The position numbers were made by a program, and so were the translations under genes. Under the pieces are notes generated by a model that saw only the letters and a program-made list of their open reading frames with translations, searched no databases and was not told where the DNA came from. Source: JAUIIK01 sp963745675 (GTDB lineage: Bacteria; Chloroflexota; Chloroflexia; Thermomicrobiales; CFX8). From it: DNA of 64,000 nucleotides. Numbering within the stretch: the first letter of the stretch is position 1; every line of letters begins with the position of its first letter. Location: positions 310,001-374,000 of the forward strand of contig CAVUYM010000012.1 in NCBI GenBank assembly GCA_963745675.1, read 5' to 3'. Of this stretch, positions 1 to 9,156 are shown piece after piece.

Positions 1-1673
1 GACGCCCAAAGCTGTAGGACAGTCTTCCCGTATAACGGTTGATACAGAAGGAGTACGACTGATGGGCCGGTAGGCTGATCGTCTGCTGGTAGGGCAGGCA
101 GTTCCCGTTGGAAGGACTGGAGACCTGACCGGTGTAGTAGCTGGCGCAGAGCGTCGTCAGCTCGATTGGCGGGATGGCCTCGACGCTGCCGCGGTCGCAG
201 TCCAGCCCCTGAGGACGCGAGAGCCCGCGCTGATCGGCGATGGTGACGCAGGTGGCGGAGTCGATGGCAGCCGAGCCGAGCAGTGGATGGTGGGTCTGAG
301 TTGGACCGCCGAAGTTGCCGAGCGGGGTGAGGTTGGCGGGTGTGTTGGGCAGGTCATTGCTCTGGTCGAGATTGCAGGTGCCGTCGTCGCTCAAGTTGAA
401 ATCCAGGGAGTTGATTGCACCGGAACAGTTGCCTCCGGAGGAGCTATTGGCGATGATCGTGTTCTGGAGCCTGACGTTACCGAGTTCGCGCTGGATGCCA
501 CCACCCAAAGTAGCGCTATTCCCACTGAGCGTGCTGTCGATGATGGTTAGAGCCCCGCCGCTGGCGGTGGTGAACACTCCTCCACCTCCAGAATCGGCAA
601 TATTCCCGCTAATGGTGCTGTTGATGATCATGAATGAACCGGCAGCTCTACTATATTCCGCCCCCGTTGCCGTGAGCGGTGTTGCCGCTGATCGTGCTAC
701 TTTCGATGATGATCGTGCCGCTGCCGGTGCTGATTCCGCCCCCTTTGCTGTGAGCGGTATTGCCGCTGATCGTGCTATTGTCGATGGTGATCGTGCCGCC
801 ACCAGTACTGATACCGCCCCCGTCAATGTTGGCGGTGTTGCCGCTGATCGTGCTACTCCCGATAGTGGTCGTGCCGCCACTGCTATTGATCCCGCCCCCG
901 TATCTGTTAGCGGTATTGCCGCTGACAGTGCTGTTGATCAAGGAGACACTGCTAATACTGCCGGCGTGGATGCCTCCGCCGTCACCGGTGGCGCTATTCT
1001 CACCAATAGTGCTGTTTGCGATAGATACTGTGCTGAAGCCACTGGCATTGATGCCGCCTCCGTCGCCGTCCGTGGCGCTGTTTTGACTGAGAGTACTGCC
1101 GTCGATCGTGACGGTGCCGCCACTGCTACTTCGGATAGCGCCGCCGCGGTCGGCGCTATTGCCGTTAATCGTGCTGTTCTTGACAGTGACGGTAGCGCTG
1201 ACTACGCGGATTGCGCCGCCTGAAATATCAGCGTGATTGCCAATGAGCGTGCTTGCGGTAACCGTGATCGTGCCGTATTGGGTGAAGATCGCGCCACCAC
1301 GACCCGAATCACTGGCTCCGGTGCCATTTCCACCAGTGAGCGTGATGCCCGTCAGTGCAAGCGTGACACCGTTCGCTACCCAGAAATGTCGAGTTTGTCC
1401 TTGTCCGTCGAGCGTAATCTTGGCGCCTCCATCGATAGCCGTGTCAGCTGAGATGACTTTCTCGCTGCTGATTGCGATGGTGTGGCTGCCTGGTCCGCAG
1501 TTGAAGCTCACGGCTCCGCCTCCGGCCAGCGCCACATCAAGCGCCGCCTCAGTGCAACTGGCCGCATTTCCCGTCCCGACGACACCGGCCGCCTGGGCCG
1601 GACTCGCAGGCGTAAATGCGATCAACCCTGCAAGCAGCGCGACGATCCCGGCAATTCGCACGAAACAAACCAC
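1..1673 (-). pseudogene. Secreted right-handed beta-helix repeat protein, frame-broken, runs off the left edge
   Basis: Starts at a GTG (1673) with an AGGGA-type ribosome site 5 bases upstream and a clear signal peptide (hydrophobic core, then ASPAQAA). About 300 residues of degenerate 'STISGNTA..GGGI' repeats follow, the pattern of parallel beta-helix surface proteins. The frame hits tandem TAG codons at 648-653. The same repeat pattern resumes one base out of frame (MIINSTISGN from 631) and continues to position 1, ending in a Pro-rich 'LSRPQGLDCDRGSVE' segment and Cys-containing 'CxxxYTG' modules. One surplus base in the G5 run near 662 would explain the break. The end of the gene lies outside the window. 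A paralogue starts at 5242. Role unknown: probably a secreted or cell-surface protein. Confidence 0.75.
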
Positions 1674-1738
1674 TATTTCCCTGCCCCATCTATCACTTTA
1701 TCTGCCCATATCTGCAGATAGTATAGCCACCATCCTCA

Positions 1739-1776
1739 ATCCCTGAGACTGTTTCACGTGAAACAGTCTCAGGGAT
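1739..1776. repeat. 38-bp perfect palindrome centred on a parS site
   Basis: Bases 1739-1776 read identically on both strands without a mismatch and without a loop. The inner 16 bases form a parS-type sequence. The palindrome lies between the start of the beta-helix gene and the end of the Lon-like gene. A transcript through it could fold into a long hairpin, but no T-run follows, so a terminator role is less convincing than a protein-binding role. Confidence 0.85.
1750..1765. promoter_or_regulatory. parS site 1 (ParB/Spo0J/Noc-type binding sequence)
   Basis: TGTTTCACGTGAAACA is an exact match to the bacterial parS consensus TGTTNCACGTGAAACA. It would be bound by chromosomal ParB for origin-region segregation. 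No parA or parB gene lies in the window, so the assignment rests on sequence alone. Confidence 0.85.
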
Positions 1777-1791
1777 GTTCCACGTGAAACG
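1776..1791. promoter_or_regulatory. parS site 2
   Basis: TGTTCCACGTGAAACG matches the parS consensus at all defined positions except the last base. It lies 26 bp centre to centre from site 1 and directly abuts the stop codon of the Lon-like gene (1792-1794). Two near-perfect sites so close together are unlikely to be chance. Confidence 0.75.
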
Positions 1792-4197
1792 TCAGGCGCT
1801 GTGGCGTGGCTGAGCGTGCGTCGCGTCAGCGAACTGGTGCAACCGGTTCGCAACCCGCGCGAAGACGGTCTCGTCCTCGAAGCGGCCAACTTCGTTCGCG
1901 GCCCCCGCTGGCTGGCCGGTAAAGATCTCAATTGCCTGTTCTACGGTCGAGACTGGATAGAGATGGAATAGCCCATCCTCAATCGCATTCACGACATCCG
2001 GACGGACCATCAAGTTGATCGCGTTGGACTCGGGGAACACGACGCCCTGGCTGCCACTCAAACCTCGGGCCACGCATAGATCGAAGAAACCTTCGACTTT
2101 CTCGTTTAAACCGCCAATCGCTTGCACCTCACCGCGCTGGTTCACCGAGCCTGTTACTGCCAGATCCTGACGCAGGCCGAATCCGGAGAGGCTCGACAAC
2201 AACGCGCACAGTTCGGCCAGCGACGCGCTATCGCCCTCGACCGGCGAGTAGGTCTGCTCGAAGACGAGGCTGGCCGTCAACGAGAGCTGTCGTTCTCTTC
2301 CAAACAGTTCACCGAGGAATCCCGCCAGGATGTAGACGCCCTTGCTCTGGATCGGGCCGCCTAGCTCGACCTCGCGGTCGATGTTGACAATGCCCTGTTG
2401 GCCGGCAAACGTTCGGGCGGTGATCCGCACCGGCGAGCCAAACGCGAAGCCAGATTGGGCCATGACGGTCAGTCCGTTGATCTGGCCGATGACGGACCCC
2501 TCGGTATCGACCATGATCGTTCGATCGACGAGCATATCACGCAAGCGTTCGGCTCCATAAAGCGCTCTGGATCGCCGCGCCTCTATCGCAGTCTGAACCA
2601 CTTCACCGGTCGTCGCTCGCAAGCCCTTGCTCTCCGCTATCTGCATCGCCTCGCGGGCAAGGTCCGATAGTGGCTCCAACTCGATGCTCAAGCGGCGTTG
2701 GTCGCCGGCCAGTCGGGCTGAATACTCGATGATGCGTGCGACGCCCGATGGGTCGAGCGGAGGTCGGGTGCGATCGCGAATCGCCACGAGAAACGAGGCT
2801 AATGCCTGGGTTAACTCAGCATCACGACTGGCTGTCGAGTGAAATTCTGCGCGAATCTTGAACAGGCTGCCAAATTCAGGATCGAGCGCCGAGACCTGAG
2901 CCGCCAGCAGCATGTCAGCCTTCAGAATCACTTTGATGTCCAACGGGATCGGTTCGGGCTCGAGCGATGTTGTCGCAACAATCCCCGCCAATTGACCGAT
3001 TTCCTCGATCCGAACCGCTCCTAACTGTAGCGCGTGCTTGAGCGACTCCCAGGCGAATGGAGAACTGATCAATTCGCGCAAATCCAGGATTAGGAATCCC
3101 TGGTTGGCCTTAATGAGCGCGCCCGCCCGGATCATCGTGAAATCGGTCACGAGTGTGCCCATGACACCGCGGCGCTCGATTCTGCCGACAAGGTTGCCGT
3201 AGTTTGGATTCTCTTCGAAGAGGACAACCGGGGATGTTTCGCCATAATGATCGACGATCACGTTGACACTATAGCGCCGAAAGAACTCCGCAGCCTGGGC
3301 CGTTTCGCGTGTCAACGTGAAGGGCGAGTTGTCATCGTCGGACACCCGGCGAAACGCGCCGAGATTATCCATAATGTCACGCACCATCTCATTCAGATAG
3401 CTGATGATGGTCTGGTTGTCAGCGTAACTTTCAAATAATGACTCGAACTGCAGTGCAACGATGCCGCTCGCAATGTCACGGTCGAGATCCCGAACTCGCG
3501 CGCGGGCATCGGTTTCGAGTTCGCGGACTGCGCGCAGCGTGCGTTCCAGGTCCGCGCCCAGCTCGCTACGGGCTGTATTCAGTCGATCCTGGTCCTCCTT
3601 CGGAAGTTGGGCGAAAGCCTGCGGTTGCATTGGCTGTCCGTCAGCGAGAGGCACGAGACCGAGTCCTGCCGGAGACTGAATCAGGGCGAACCCTGCTGCG
3701 CTGGCCCGCTGTTGCAGTCCCTCGAACAACGCGTCGCGCCGGTTGGAAAAATCTTCCAGAAGTAAGCGCCGCCGCTCCTCGTACGGTTCGGCTTCGAAGG
3801 CATCCGGAATAGCCGTCCGAAGATCTTCAATAACCTTTTCAACGGCATGCTGAAATGCGCGTGCCTCACCGCTTGGAACCCGGATCGCTCGTGGGCGATT
3901 CGGCTGCTCGAAGTTCATGACATAACACCAGTCACAGCAGGGATCGAGGTGTTCTATCGTCGAATTGAGCAGCCAGCTGATATAGCGGTCGGTTTCAACC
4001 CGATTATTCCCCACCGCAATGACATGAAAATCGGCCCCGGCGGCGACGCCGAAGCGTAACGCCTCTATCGCTCGCGATTGCAGTTCTTCTGGAACCGGAT
4101 CGGCAACCATCTTAAAGCGCTCGCTGGAGCAGGTCCATCGAACCTGATCGGCGTTCATCGACAAGACAGGGGAATGTGACATGAGCGACGGCTCCAC
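1792..4197 (-). CDS. Lon-like (LonB/LonC-type) S16 protease with degenerate ATPase site
   Basis: 801 residues. The C-terminal S16 protease domain is intact: catalytic Ser657 in EGDSAS and Lys700 in GGLNEKVEGFF, 43 residues apart as in E. coli Lon. The N-terminal half follows the AAA_32/LonB pattern (DWCYVMNFEQPNRPRAI; NQGFLILDLRELISSPFAWE), but the Walker A region reads GNNRVETD (63-70), with no GK[S/T]. The family includes the Meiothermus LonC type, known as an ATP-independent Lon-like peptidase, so this is probably a cytosolic peptidase acting on unfolded proteins without ATP-driven unfolding. It lies 6 bp after the PRC-barrel gene and is probably co-transcribed with it. Several Met codons near the start leave the exact N-terminus open. 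Confidence 0.88.
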   Translation of the reverse strand: MEPSLMSHSPVLSMNADQVRWTCSSERFKMVADPVPEELQSRAIEALRFGVAAGADFHVIAVGNNRVETDRYISWLLNSTIEHLDPCCDWCYVMNFEQPNRPRAIRVPSGEARAFQHAVEKVIEDLRTAIPDAFEAEPYEERRRLLLEDFSNRRDALFEGLQQRASAAGFALIQSPAGLGLVPLADGQPMQPQAFAQLPKEDQDRLNTARSELGADLERTLRAVRELETDARARVRDLDRDIASGIVALQFESLFESYADNQTIISYLNEMVRDIMDNLGAFRRVSDDDNSPFTLTRETAQAAEFFRRYSVNVIVDHYGETSPVVLFEENPNYGNLVGRIERRGVMGTLVTDFTMIRAGALIKANQGFLILDLRELISSPFAWESLKHALQLGAVRIEEIGQLAGIVATTSLEPEPIPLDIKVILKADMLLAAQVSALDPEFGSLFKIRAEFHSTASRDAELTQALASFLVAIRDRTRPPLDPSGVARIIEYSARLAGDQRRLSIELEPLSDLAREAMQIAESKGLRATTGEVVQTAIEARRSRALYGAERLRDMLVDRTIMVDTEGSVIGQINGLTVMAQSGFAFGSPVRITARTFAGQQGIVNIDREVELGGPIQSKGVYILAGFLGELFGRERQLSLTASLVFEQTYSPVEGDSASLAELCALLSSLSGFGLRQDLAVTGSVNQRGEVQAIGGLNEKVEGFFDLCVARGLSGSQGVVFPESNAINLMVRPDVVNAIEDGLFHLYPVSTVEQAIEIFTGQPAGAANEVGRFEDETVFARVANRLHQFADATHAQPRHSA

Positions 4198-4203
4198 TTC
4201 AGT

Positions 4204-4689
4204 CTAGTTTCGGCGTGAGGATCGGAAGCCGGAGTGCGGCGTATCCGGATCGCTATCAAATTGTTCGGCGCGCATCGAATGGGTTTCACCTGGCCGCTCG
4301 ACGAACGGATCTCGCACGGCCTCGACATCGTGGCTCATCTGCGTACCCCAGAAACCGAGCAGCGCCATTTCATACTCTGCACTGAATGGTATCGATCGAT
4401 CGTGGCCCGGTAACTGTTCCATCTCAGGCGCTGACATCCCGACCGAAATCGGGTCTGTTTCCAGATCCAATGCCAGAATAGGGGCTAGAAAGTGCTTGTG
4501 GTTGATCTCAAAGCGATGATCCGACTCGATCTCAAGATAAGCGCGGTCGGTGTGGAACTCATCAAAGACGACGTCGCTCACATGGCCAATCGGACGACCG
4601 TCGCTGTCGACTACCTTGCGCCCGGCCGCTTCATCTAGCTCTCTGGGCAGCTGGACCGTTGCATGGCTGGCTCGAATGTATCCTTTCAT
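4204..4689 (-). CDS. PRC-barrel domain protein
   Basis: 161 residues beginning MKGYIRASH. An upstream in-frame ATG at 4704 exists, but GGAGGGG at 4696-4702 sits 6 bases before the ATG at 4689 and decides the start. The segment 'GRKVVDSDGRPIGHVSDVVFDE' and the beta-rich stretch after it fit a PRC-barrel, a small beta-barrel found in RNA-processing and envelope or stress proteins. The C-terminal 60 residues are polar with no recognised domain. First gene of a two-gene operon with the Lon-like protease 6 bp downstream. A second PRC-barrel protein is encoded at 49313-49693. Confidence 0.75.
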   Translation of the reverse strand: MKGYIRASHATVQLPRELDEAAGRKVVDSDGRPIGHVSDVVFDEFHTDRAYLEIESDHRFEINHKHFLAPILALDLETDPISVGMSAPEMEQLPGHDRSIPFSAEYEMALLGFWGTQMSHDVEAVRDPFVERPGETHSMRAEQFDSDPDTPHSGFRSSRRN

Positions 4690-4695
4690 GATCCG

Positions 4696-4702
4696 CCCCT
4701 CC
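4696..4702 (-). promoter_or_regulatory. Ribosome binding site that sets the PRC-barrel start
   Basis: GGAGGGG on the minus strand, 6 bases before the ATG at 4689. It overlaps the codons that a start at 4704 would use, so the longer reading is unlikely. Confidence 0.7.
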
Positions 4703-4704
4703 AT

Positions 4705-5241
4705 CTCTTCCTATTGCTATTGACCGGCTGCGACGGACGGTTATTCCGCTCTTGAGTCAGGCACATCCTACACTGGAGACAGTCTCAACCCGCAATCGCG
4801 ACCAAACTGAGAAGCGCAATGCCGACTGCATTGATCCTGATGGAGCCCGTTGCCTGCTAGCCCTGCGCACCCATCGCAACTGAAGCTGAGATCGATTTTG
4901 GGAAACGGAGATATCTGGCTGGGAATCTAGTGATCTGGAGAGATCCGCCTGCGGCGGATCTTCTGCTTCCCTGATTTCGAATATGCTCTACAGTTCACCA
5001 GCCTCGTCGGTCAATTGGCCGGAGAGGAAGCTCATCATCCATCCATCACAACCGAGTGAGGCAAAGGAACTGTCGCAACGTGGTTAGCAACAGATCGCCG
5101 AAATTGTGTTCTCCATGACTCTAGGACTCCAGGACTGGCGGCGGGCTGATCAGCAATCGCGACCGTCGACCGCTGTGCGACGTGCCATTGCCCTGGACTA
5201 CAATGCCGGTGGCGAAGACAACGGATGAAGGGGAGCGGACG
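4705..5241. other. Intergenic, no gene seen; one hairpin
   Basis: Divergent promoter region between the PRC-barrel operon (minus) and the second beta-helix gene (plus). I see no credible coding frame. It contains a perfect 9-bp stem with a 3-base loop at 4941-4961 (AGATCCGCC/GGCGGATCT) followed only by TCTGCTTCC, a weak candidate for a terminator or regulatory hairpin. Confidence 0.5.
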
Positions 5242-6624
5242 ATGCGACGGACCTGGCGGCGGACGATGATGCTGATGGTGCTGCTGGCAGGGCTGGTGCC
5301 CCTGCTGCCGGTCGGGGTGGTGGTGGCGGACGATGCCGTCGTCGCGACCTGCGATGAAGGCGCTTTCGATACGGCCCTGGCGGCGGCCCAGACCAACGGT
5401 GGTGGGACGATCACCTTCAGCTGTAGTGGGCAAATCGACTTCACGAGCGAGAAGACGATCAGCTCGAAGCGGTGACGATCATCGGCGGTGGCAACATCAC
5501 CTTCGATGGCGGTGGGAACACCCGGCTGTTCATTGTGAGCAATGGCGCGACGCTGGAGTTGGACGGGTGACCCTGCAGAATGGGAGCGCAGACGTCGGCG
5601 GGGCGATCTTCAACGACGGTGGCACGCTGACGGTCACTTCCAGCACCTTCAGCGGCAACAGCGCAGGCTCCGGCGGGGCGATCTTCAACGCTGGCACGCT
5701 GACGGTCACGTCCAGCACCTTCAGCGGCAACAGCGCCTACTTCGGCGGGGCGATCTTCAACGACGAAGGCACGCTGACGGTCACGTCCAGCACCTTCAGC
5801 GGCAACAGCGCAGACTCGACGGCGGGGCGATCTACAACTGATGGCACGCTGACGGTCACGGCCAGCACCTTCAGCGGCAACAGCGCAGACTCTCGGCGGG
5901 GCGATCTTCAACGACACTGGCACGCTGACGGTCACGTCCAGCACCTTCAGCGGCAACAGCGCAGACTACTACGGCGGGGCGATCTACAACGAGTGGCACG
6001 GTGAACATCGGATCATCCATCCTGGCGAACAGTCCCAGCGGCGGCAACTGCTTCAATAGTGGCACGATCACCTCCCAGGGTTCCAACCTCAGCGACGACA
6101 CCACCTGCAACCTCATCGCCGCCGGTGACCAGCCCAGCACCGATCCCCTGCTCGGTCCGCTGGCCGACAACGGTGGACCGACCCAGACGATGCTGCCCGG
6201 TAGCCCGGCCATCGACGCCGCCCTCAGCTGTGCCACCGACACCGACCAGCGCGGCATCAGCCGTCCCCAGGGAGCAGCCTGCGACATCGGCAGCGTCGAG
6301 GTGCTCGTCGCGGAGCAACTTCCGCTGTGTGTCAACGGCTACACCGGCGCCGTCTCCAGCCCAGCGAGTGGACAGTGTCCACCGAACCAGCAGGAGCTTG
6401 CGGATACCGGCGGGACCTTCTGCATCAACCCGTACACCGGCAAGGTCAGCTACGTTGGTGGTGGTCAGTGCGGGCCTTCTTTCCAGACCCATCTGATGCC
6501 CGACGACGGGGCACTCCTGACCTGTGTCAGCCGCTACACCGGTGCCAACCGTGCGGTGGCTGACCACAGCCAGTGTCTCGTCTACGAGCTGCCGAACATC
6601 ATCGCGGCGACGCCGGAGATGTAG
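5242..6624 (+). pseudogene. Secreted right-handed beta-helix protein with Cys-YTG C-terminal repeats, multiply frame-broken
   Basis: ATG at 5242 follows AAGGGGAG with good spacing and opens a signal peptide (RRTWRRTMMLMVLLAGLVPLLP). Repeats of 'GGAIFN.GTLTVTSSTFSGNSA' follow, about 27 residues each, as in Chlamydia-Pmp-like and choice-of-anchor beta-helix proteins. The reading frame changes near 5470, 5567, 5820, 5850, 5892 and 5995, each time resuming the expected repeat. The C-terminal frame from 6001 is clean and ends with 'PSGGNC...DPLLGPLADNGGPTQTM', 'ISRPQGAACDIGSVE' and three C-x3-YTG-x(8-11)-C modules (6330-6575). Paralogue of the gene at 1-1673. Function unknown. Confidence 0.75.
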
Positions 6625-6631
6625 AGTGAGG

Positions 6632-6665
6632 ATGTGGCCCGGTCACCGTTGCGACCGGGCCACAT
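6632..6665 (+). terminator. Strong hairpin after the beta-helix gene
   Basis: A perfect 13-bp stem (6632-6644 with 6653-6665) and an 8-base loop begin 8 bases after the stop codon. No T-run follows, so termination may need other factors. Confidence 0.6.
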
Positions 6666-7212
6666 GGGAGCAGGGGGCGGACTGAGACTGGAGATAGGAG
6701 TCGCTGTCTCGTTCATCGAATTCGTCGGGTTCTTTGGGGTGTACATGGTATGCACCCTCCGGTGATTCCTTTGATTCAAGGTGTTCGGTAAATTGGGGTC
6801 TGGGCACCATATCCAGCACCTCTCAGCTCCCAGGGCAATCACGCCGCCGGCGAAACATCGGGTACAGATGCCGGCGCTATGCGCCTCATTCGCTCCGAGC
6901 GTCTCGCCCTTCTCAAATTCATGTCCACACAAGGCACAATTCTATGGCACGTTGTTACCGTGTTGCGGTTGTGTTTGGCGACTGCTTTGCTATGCCGATC
7001 CGGGCGGTAAATGCCTTCGTGCAAGTGCAGGGCAGTCGGCATCAGTCTTCGTCTTCTTGTCGCTATTTCATTCCTCAGCTGTCAATTTGGCTAAGTTGAC
7101 GGTACACACACGACGCCGGTGCGTATGTTTCGTGGTGTGGCGGCCACGGACTTTGAGCCCGGCGTCTCCATTCGAGGCTTGCCGATCTCAGCTTCTCAAT
7201 TAGAATGGGCGC
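6666..7212. other. Intergenic with a possible zinc-ribbon remnant on the minus strand
   Basis: No intact gene is visible. On the minus strand, from about 6941 to 6760, a frame reads NCALCGHEF... and HSAGICTRCFAGG, a CxxC/CxxC pair resembling the small zinc ribbons at the end of some bacterial sensor proteins. It has an in-frame TAG immediately upstream and no usable start that keeps the first CxxC. I read it as a possible decayed fragment. Base composition is less GC-rich than the neighbouring genes. Confidence 0.25.
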
Positions 7213-7226
7213 GGGAGGTGTCTCTG

Positions 7227-7472
7227 ATGGACCCGAGAACGAATATGTCCTTGCGAAACGCGCTTGTTGGGATTGTTATCGGTAGTGGACTCGGCATCGT
7301 GTTCGCTGCGATAGCAGACAGCACAGCGTTCATTGGCTTTGGCCCGGCTGCCGGCGTCGCAACAGCGCTCCCACTAGCCCAACCTCCCCAACGCCTCCTG
7401 TACGTCGTGCTTGCCGTTAGCTTTACCGCGCTGGTCGCGCTCAGCATCATCTACTTCTTCTTTTTCCGCTAG
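7227..7472 (+). CDS. Small two-helix membrane protein, unknown function
   Basis: 81 residues from the ATG at 7227, chosen because GGGAGGTG lies 6 bases upstream. A longer frame to 7119 has no such signal. Two hydrophobic segments (NALVGIVIGSGLGIVFAAIA and LLYVVLAVSFTALVALSIIYFFFF) are separated by a short Ala/Pro-rich loop, ending FFFFR. I do not recognise a family. Stand-alone gene. Confidence 0.55.
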   Translation: MDPRTNMSLRNALVGIVIGSGLGIVFAAIADSTAFIGFGPAAGVATALPLAQPPQRLLYVVLAVSFTALVALSIIYFFFFR

Positions 7473-7779
7473 CCCTCTGCTTCACACTCTTCCACCGATG
7501 GCAGCCTTGGCCTCTTGGCACTTCGGGCACACACACCAGTTGCCGTCGCGACATCCTCCGTATCCTTCATATGTTGCCCACTGCGTTGCGGTCACGATCT
7601 CGTCTCACGCAGTCCTGAATCTTCATCGCAACGACTTCATTCTGGCCGCGAAAATCGATCAGGGGCTGGCAAAAAGCGAACCTGGGGCCGAAATGAGCGC
7701 AATCTAGTCCCGGGAAGACGCTAGAATCGGCTTCAGATGCTGGCTGCACCGGGCGCCGGCGAGCTGAGAGGAAGCTGCT
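7473..7779. other. Intergenic, nothing recognised
   Basis: About 300 bases between the small membrane protein and the M20 peptidase. No credible frame, repeat or hairpin seen. Confidence 0.4.
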
Positions 7780-8928
7780 GTGGCGCTGTCGAAGGACGTC
7801 TTGAAGGATATTCGCAACGCGAGCGCCGAGCGGGTCGACGATGTTTGTGCGCTCACCGTCGATATCTGCAATGTCTCTGCTCCAACCGATGCCGAGCAGC
7901 AACGAGCCGAGTACGTAGCCGGACTCCTGCGCCAGCGCGGCTATGAGCCGGAGATCGACGCGGTCAGCAATGTCTATGCTCGTCGCGGCAATAAGGGCGG
8001 ACCGGCGCTGCTGATCGACGCCCATCTCGACACTGTTTTCCCGGCCGGCACCGAGATCAACGCCCGTCGCGACGGCGACTGGCTCTATGGTCCCGGCATC
8101 GGCGACAACAGTCTCAGCCTGGCGGCGATGATCGCGACGCTCGACATTCTCGATGCTCTGAACATCGAAACCGATATCGACATCATCGCCGTAGCAACCG
8201 TCGGTGAGGAGGGACTTGGCAACCTCAAGGGCGCTCGCGCCGCCGTCAATCGCTACCAGGAGCGGGGCGAGTTGGCGGGGCACCTCGTCATCGACGGCAA
8301 TCTCGGGCGGGTCGTCCACGTCGCCGTCGGTTCCAACCGCTGGCTGGTGACCGTCAACGGACCGGGCGGGCATTCTTTCGGCGCATTCGGCACGCCGAGC
8401 GCGATTCATGGACTGGGCCGGATCATCGCCGCCATCGCAGATATCAACGTGCCCGCGAACCCGAAGACGACCTTCAATGTCGGGACGATCACCGGCGGCA
8501 CCTCGGTCAATACGATTGCCCCGAGCGCCTCAGCCCTGATCGATATGCGTTCGACCGATGCCGGGGAGTTGGAGAAGCTGAGCGCACAGGTCCGCAAGAT
8601 CATCGAGACAAAGCCGGGCAAAGGACTGGAAGCCAAGATTCAGGTCGTCGGCGAGCGCCCGGCTGGTGGGATGCCGAAAGACGCTCCCATGGCCAAACTC
8701 GCAGCCAACGCCATCCGCTGGGTCGGCCTCAACCCTGAGTACCAGGCTTCCAGCACCAACATGAACATCCCCGTTAGCCAGGGCGTCCCGACGATCTGTA
8801 TCGGCATCTCCCACGGCGAACGCACCCACACCATCCACGAACAGGTCCCCGTCGCCCCCATCGCCGACGGCCTCGCCCAACTCGTCCGCCTGACGGTCGA
8901 GGCTGCCGAGATGCTGGGTAGGGAATAG
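7780..8928 (+). CDS. M20/M25/M40-family metallopeptidase
   Basis: 382 residues from a GTG preceded by GAGAGGAA. It follows the co-catalytic zinc-peptidase pattern: DAHLDTVF (metal His and Asp), GIGDNSLSL (bridging Asp), VGEEGLGN (catalytic and metal Glu), a central dimerisation domain (NRWLVTVNGPGGHSFGAFGTPSAIH) and a late His in RTHTIHE. This is the aminoacylase/tripeptidase-like group, cytosolic, cleaving small peptides or N-acyl amino acids; the substrate cannot be read from the sequence. Monocistronic. No signal peptide. Confidence 0.88.
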   Translation: MALSKDVLKDIRNASAERVDDVCALTVDICNVSAPTDAEQQRAEYVAGLLRQRGYEPEIDAVSNVYARRGNKGGPALLIDAHLDTVFPAGTEINARRDGDWLYGPGIGDNSLSLAAMIATLDILDALNIETDIDIIAVATVGEEGLGNLKGARAAVNRYQERGELAGHLVIDGNLGRVVHVAVGSNRWLVTVNGPGGHSFGAFGTPSAIHGLGRIIAAIADINVPANPKTTFNVGTITGGTSVNTIAPSASALIDMRSTDAGELEKLSAQVRKIIETKPGKGLEAKIQVVGERPAGGMPKDAPMAKLAANAIRWVGLNPEYQASSTNMNIPVSQGVPTICIGISHGERTHTIHEQVPVAPIADGLAQLVRLTVEAAEMLGRE

Positions 8929-9156
8929 GGGACAGGTTACAGGTGATAGCGGAGCGAGGTTCAGACGTCTATTAGCGTCCGGCCCTTCTGTGCACAGCGG
9001 GTCGCTTGCGGCGCAGATGATGATCTCAGGAAGGCCCGCTAGCACCCGACCTACTAGCTTCTTCTAGGAGATCACGACAAGACTTGACGATCTTCGAGCA
9101 GGCTGTGATGATGGCGCTCGTGAAATATTTCTCTGTGGTGATAAGGGCAGATCCCG

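Noticed and set aside
315..1223. Long plus-strand open frame opposite the beta-helix gene
   Set aside because: It is the antisense of the GGG/ATC-rich repeats, has a repetitive Ala/Asp composition, and no ribosome site.
1739..1776. Palindrome read as an intrinsic terminator for the Lon-like gene
   Set aside because: No T-run on either side and the centre is an exact parS consensus, so protein binding explains it better.
5570..5990. Regular repeats that might suggest a CRISPR array
   Set aside because: The repeats are coding, of 80-90 bases, with repeat units that translate into beta-helix motifs; there are no unique spacers between short repeats.
7567..8409. 280-codon minus-strand frame opposite the M20 peptidase
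   Set aside because: The opposite strand encodes a complete conserved enzyme; the antisense product resembles nothing.
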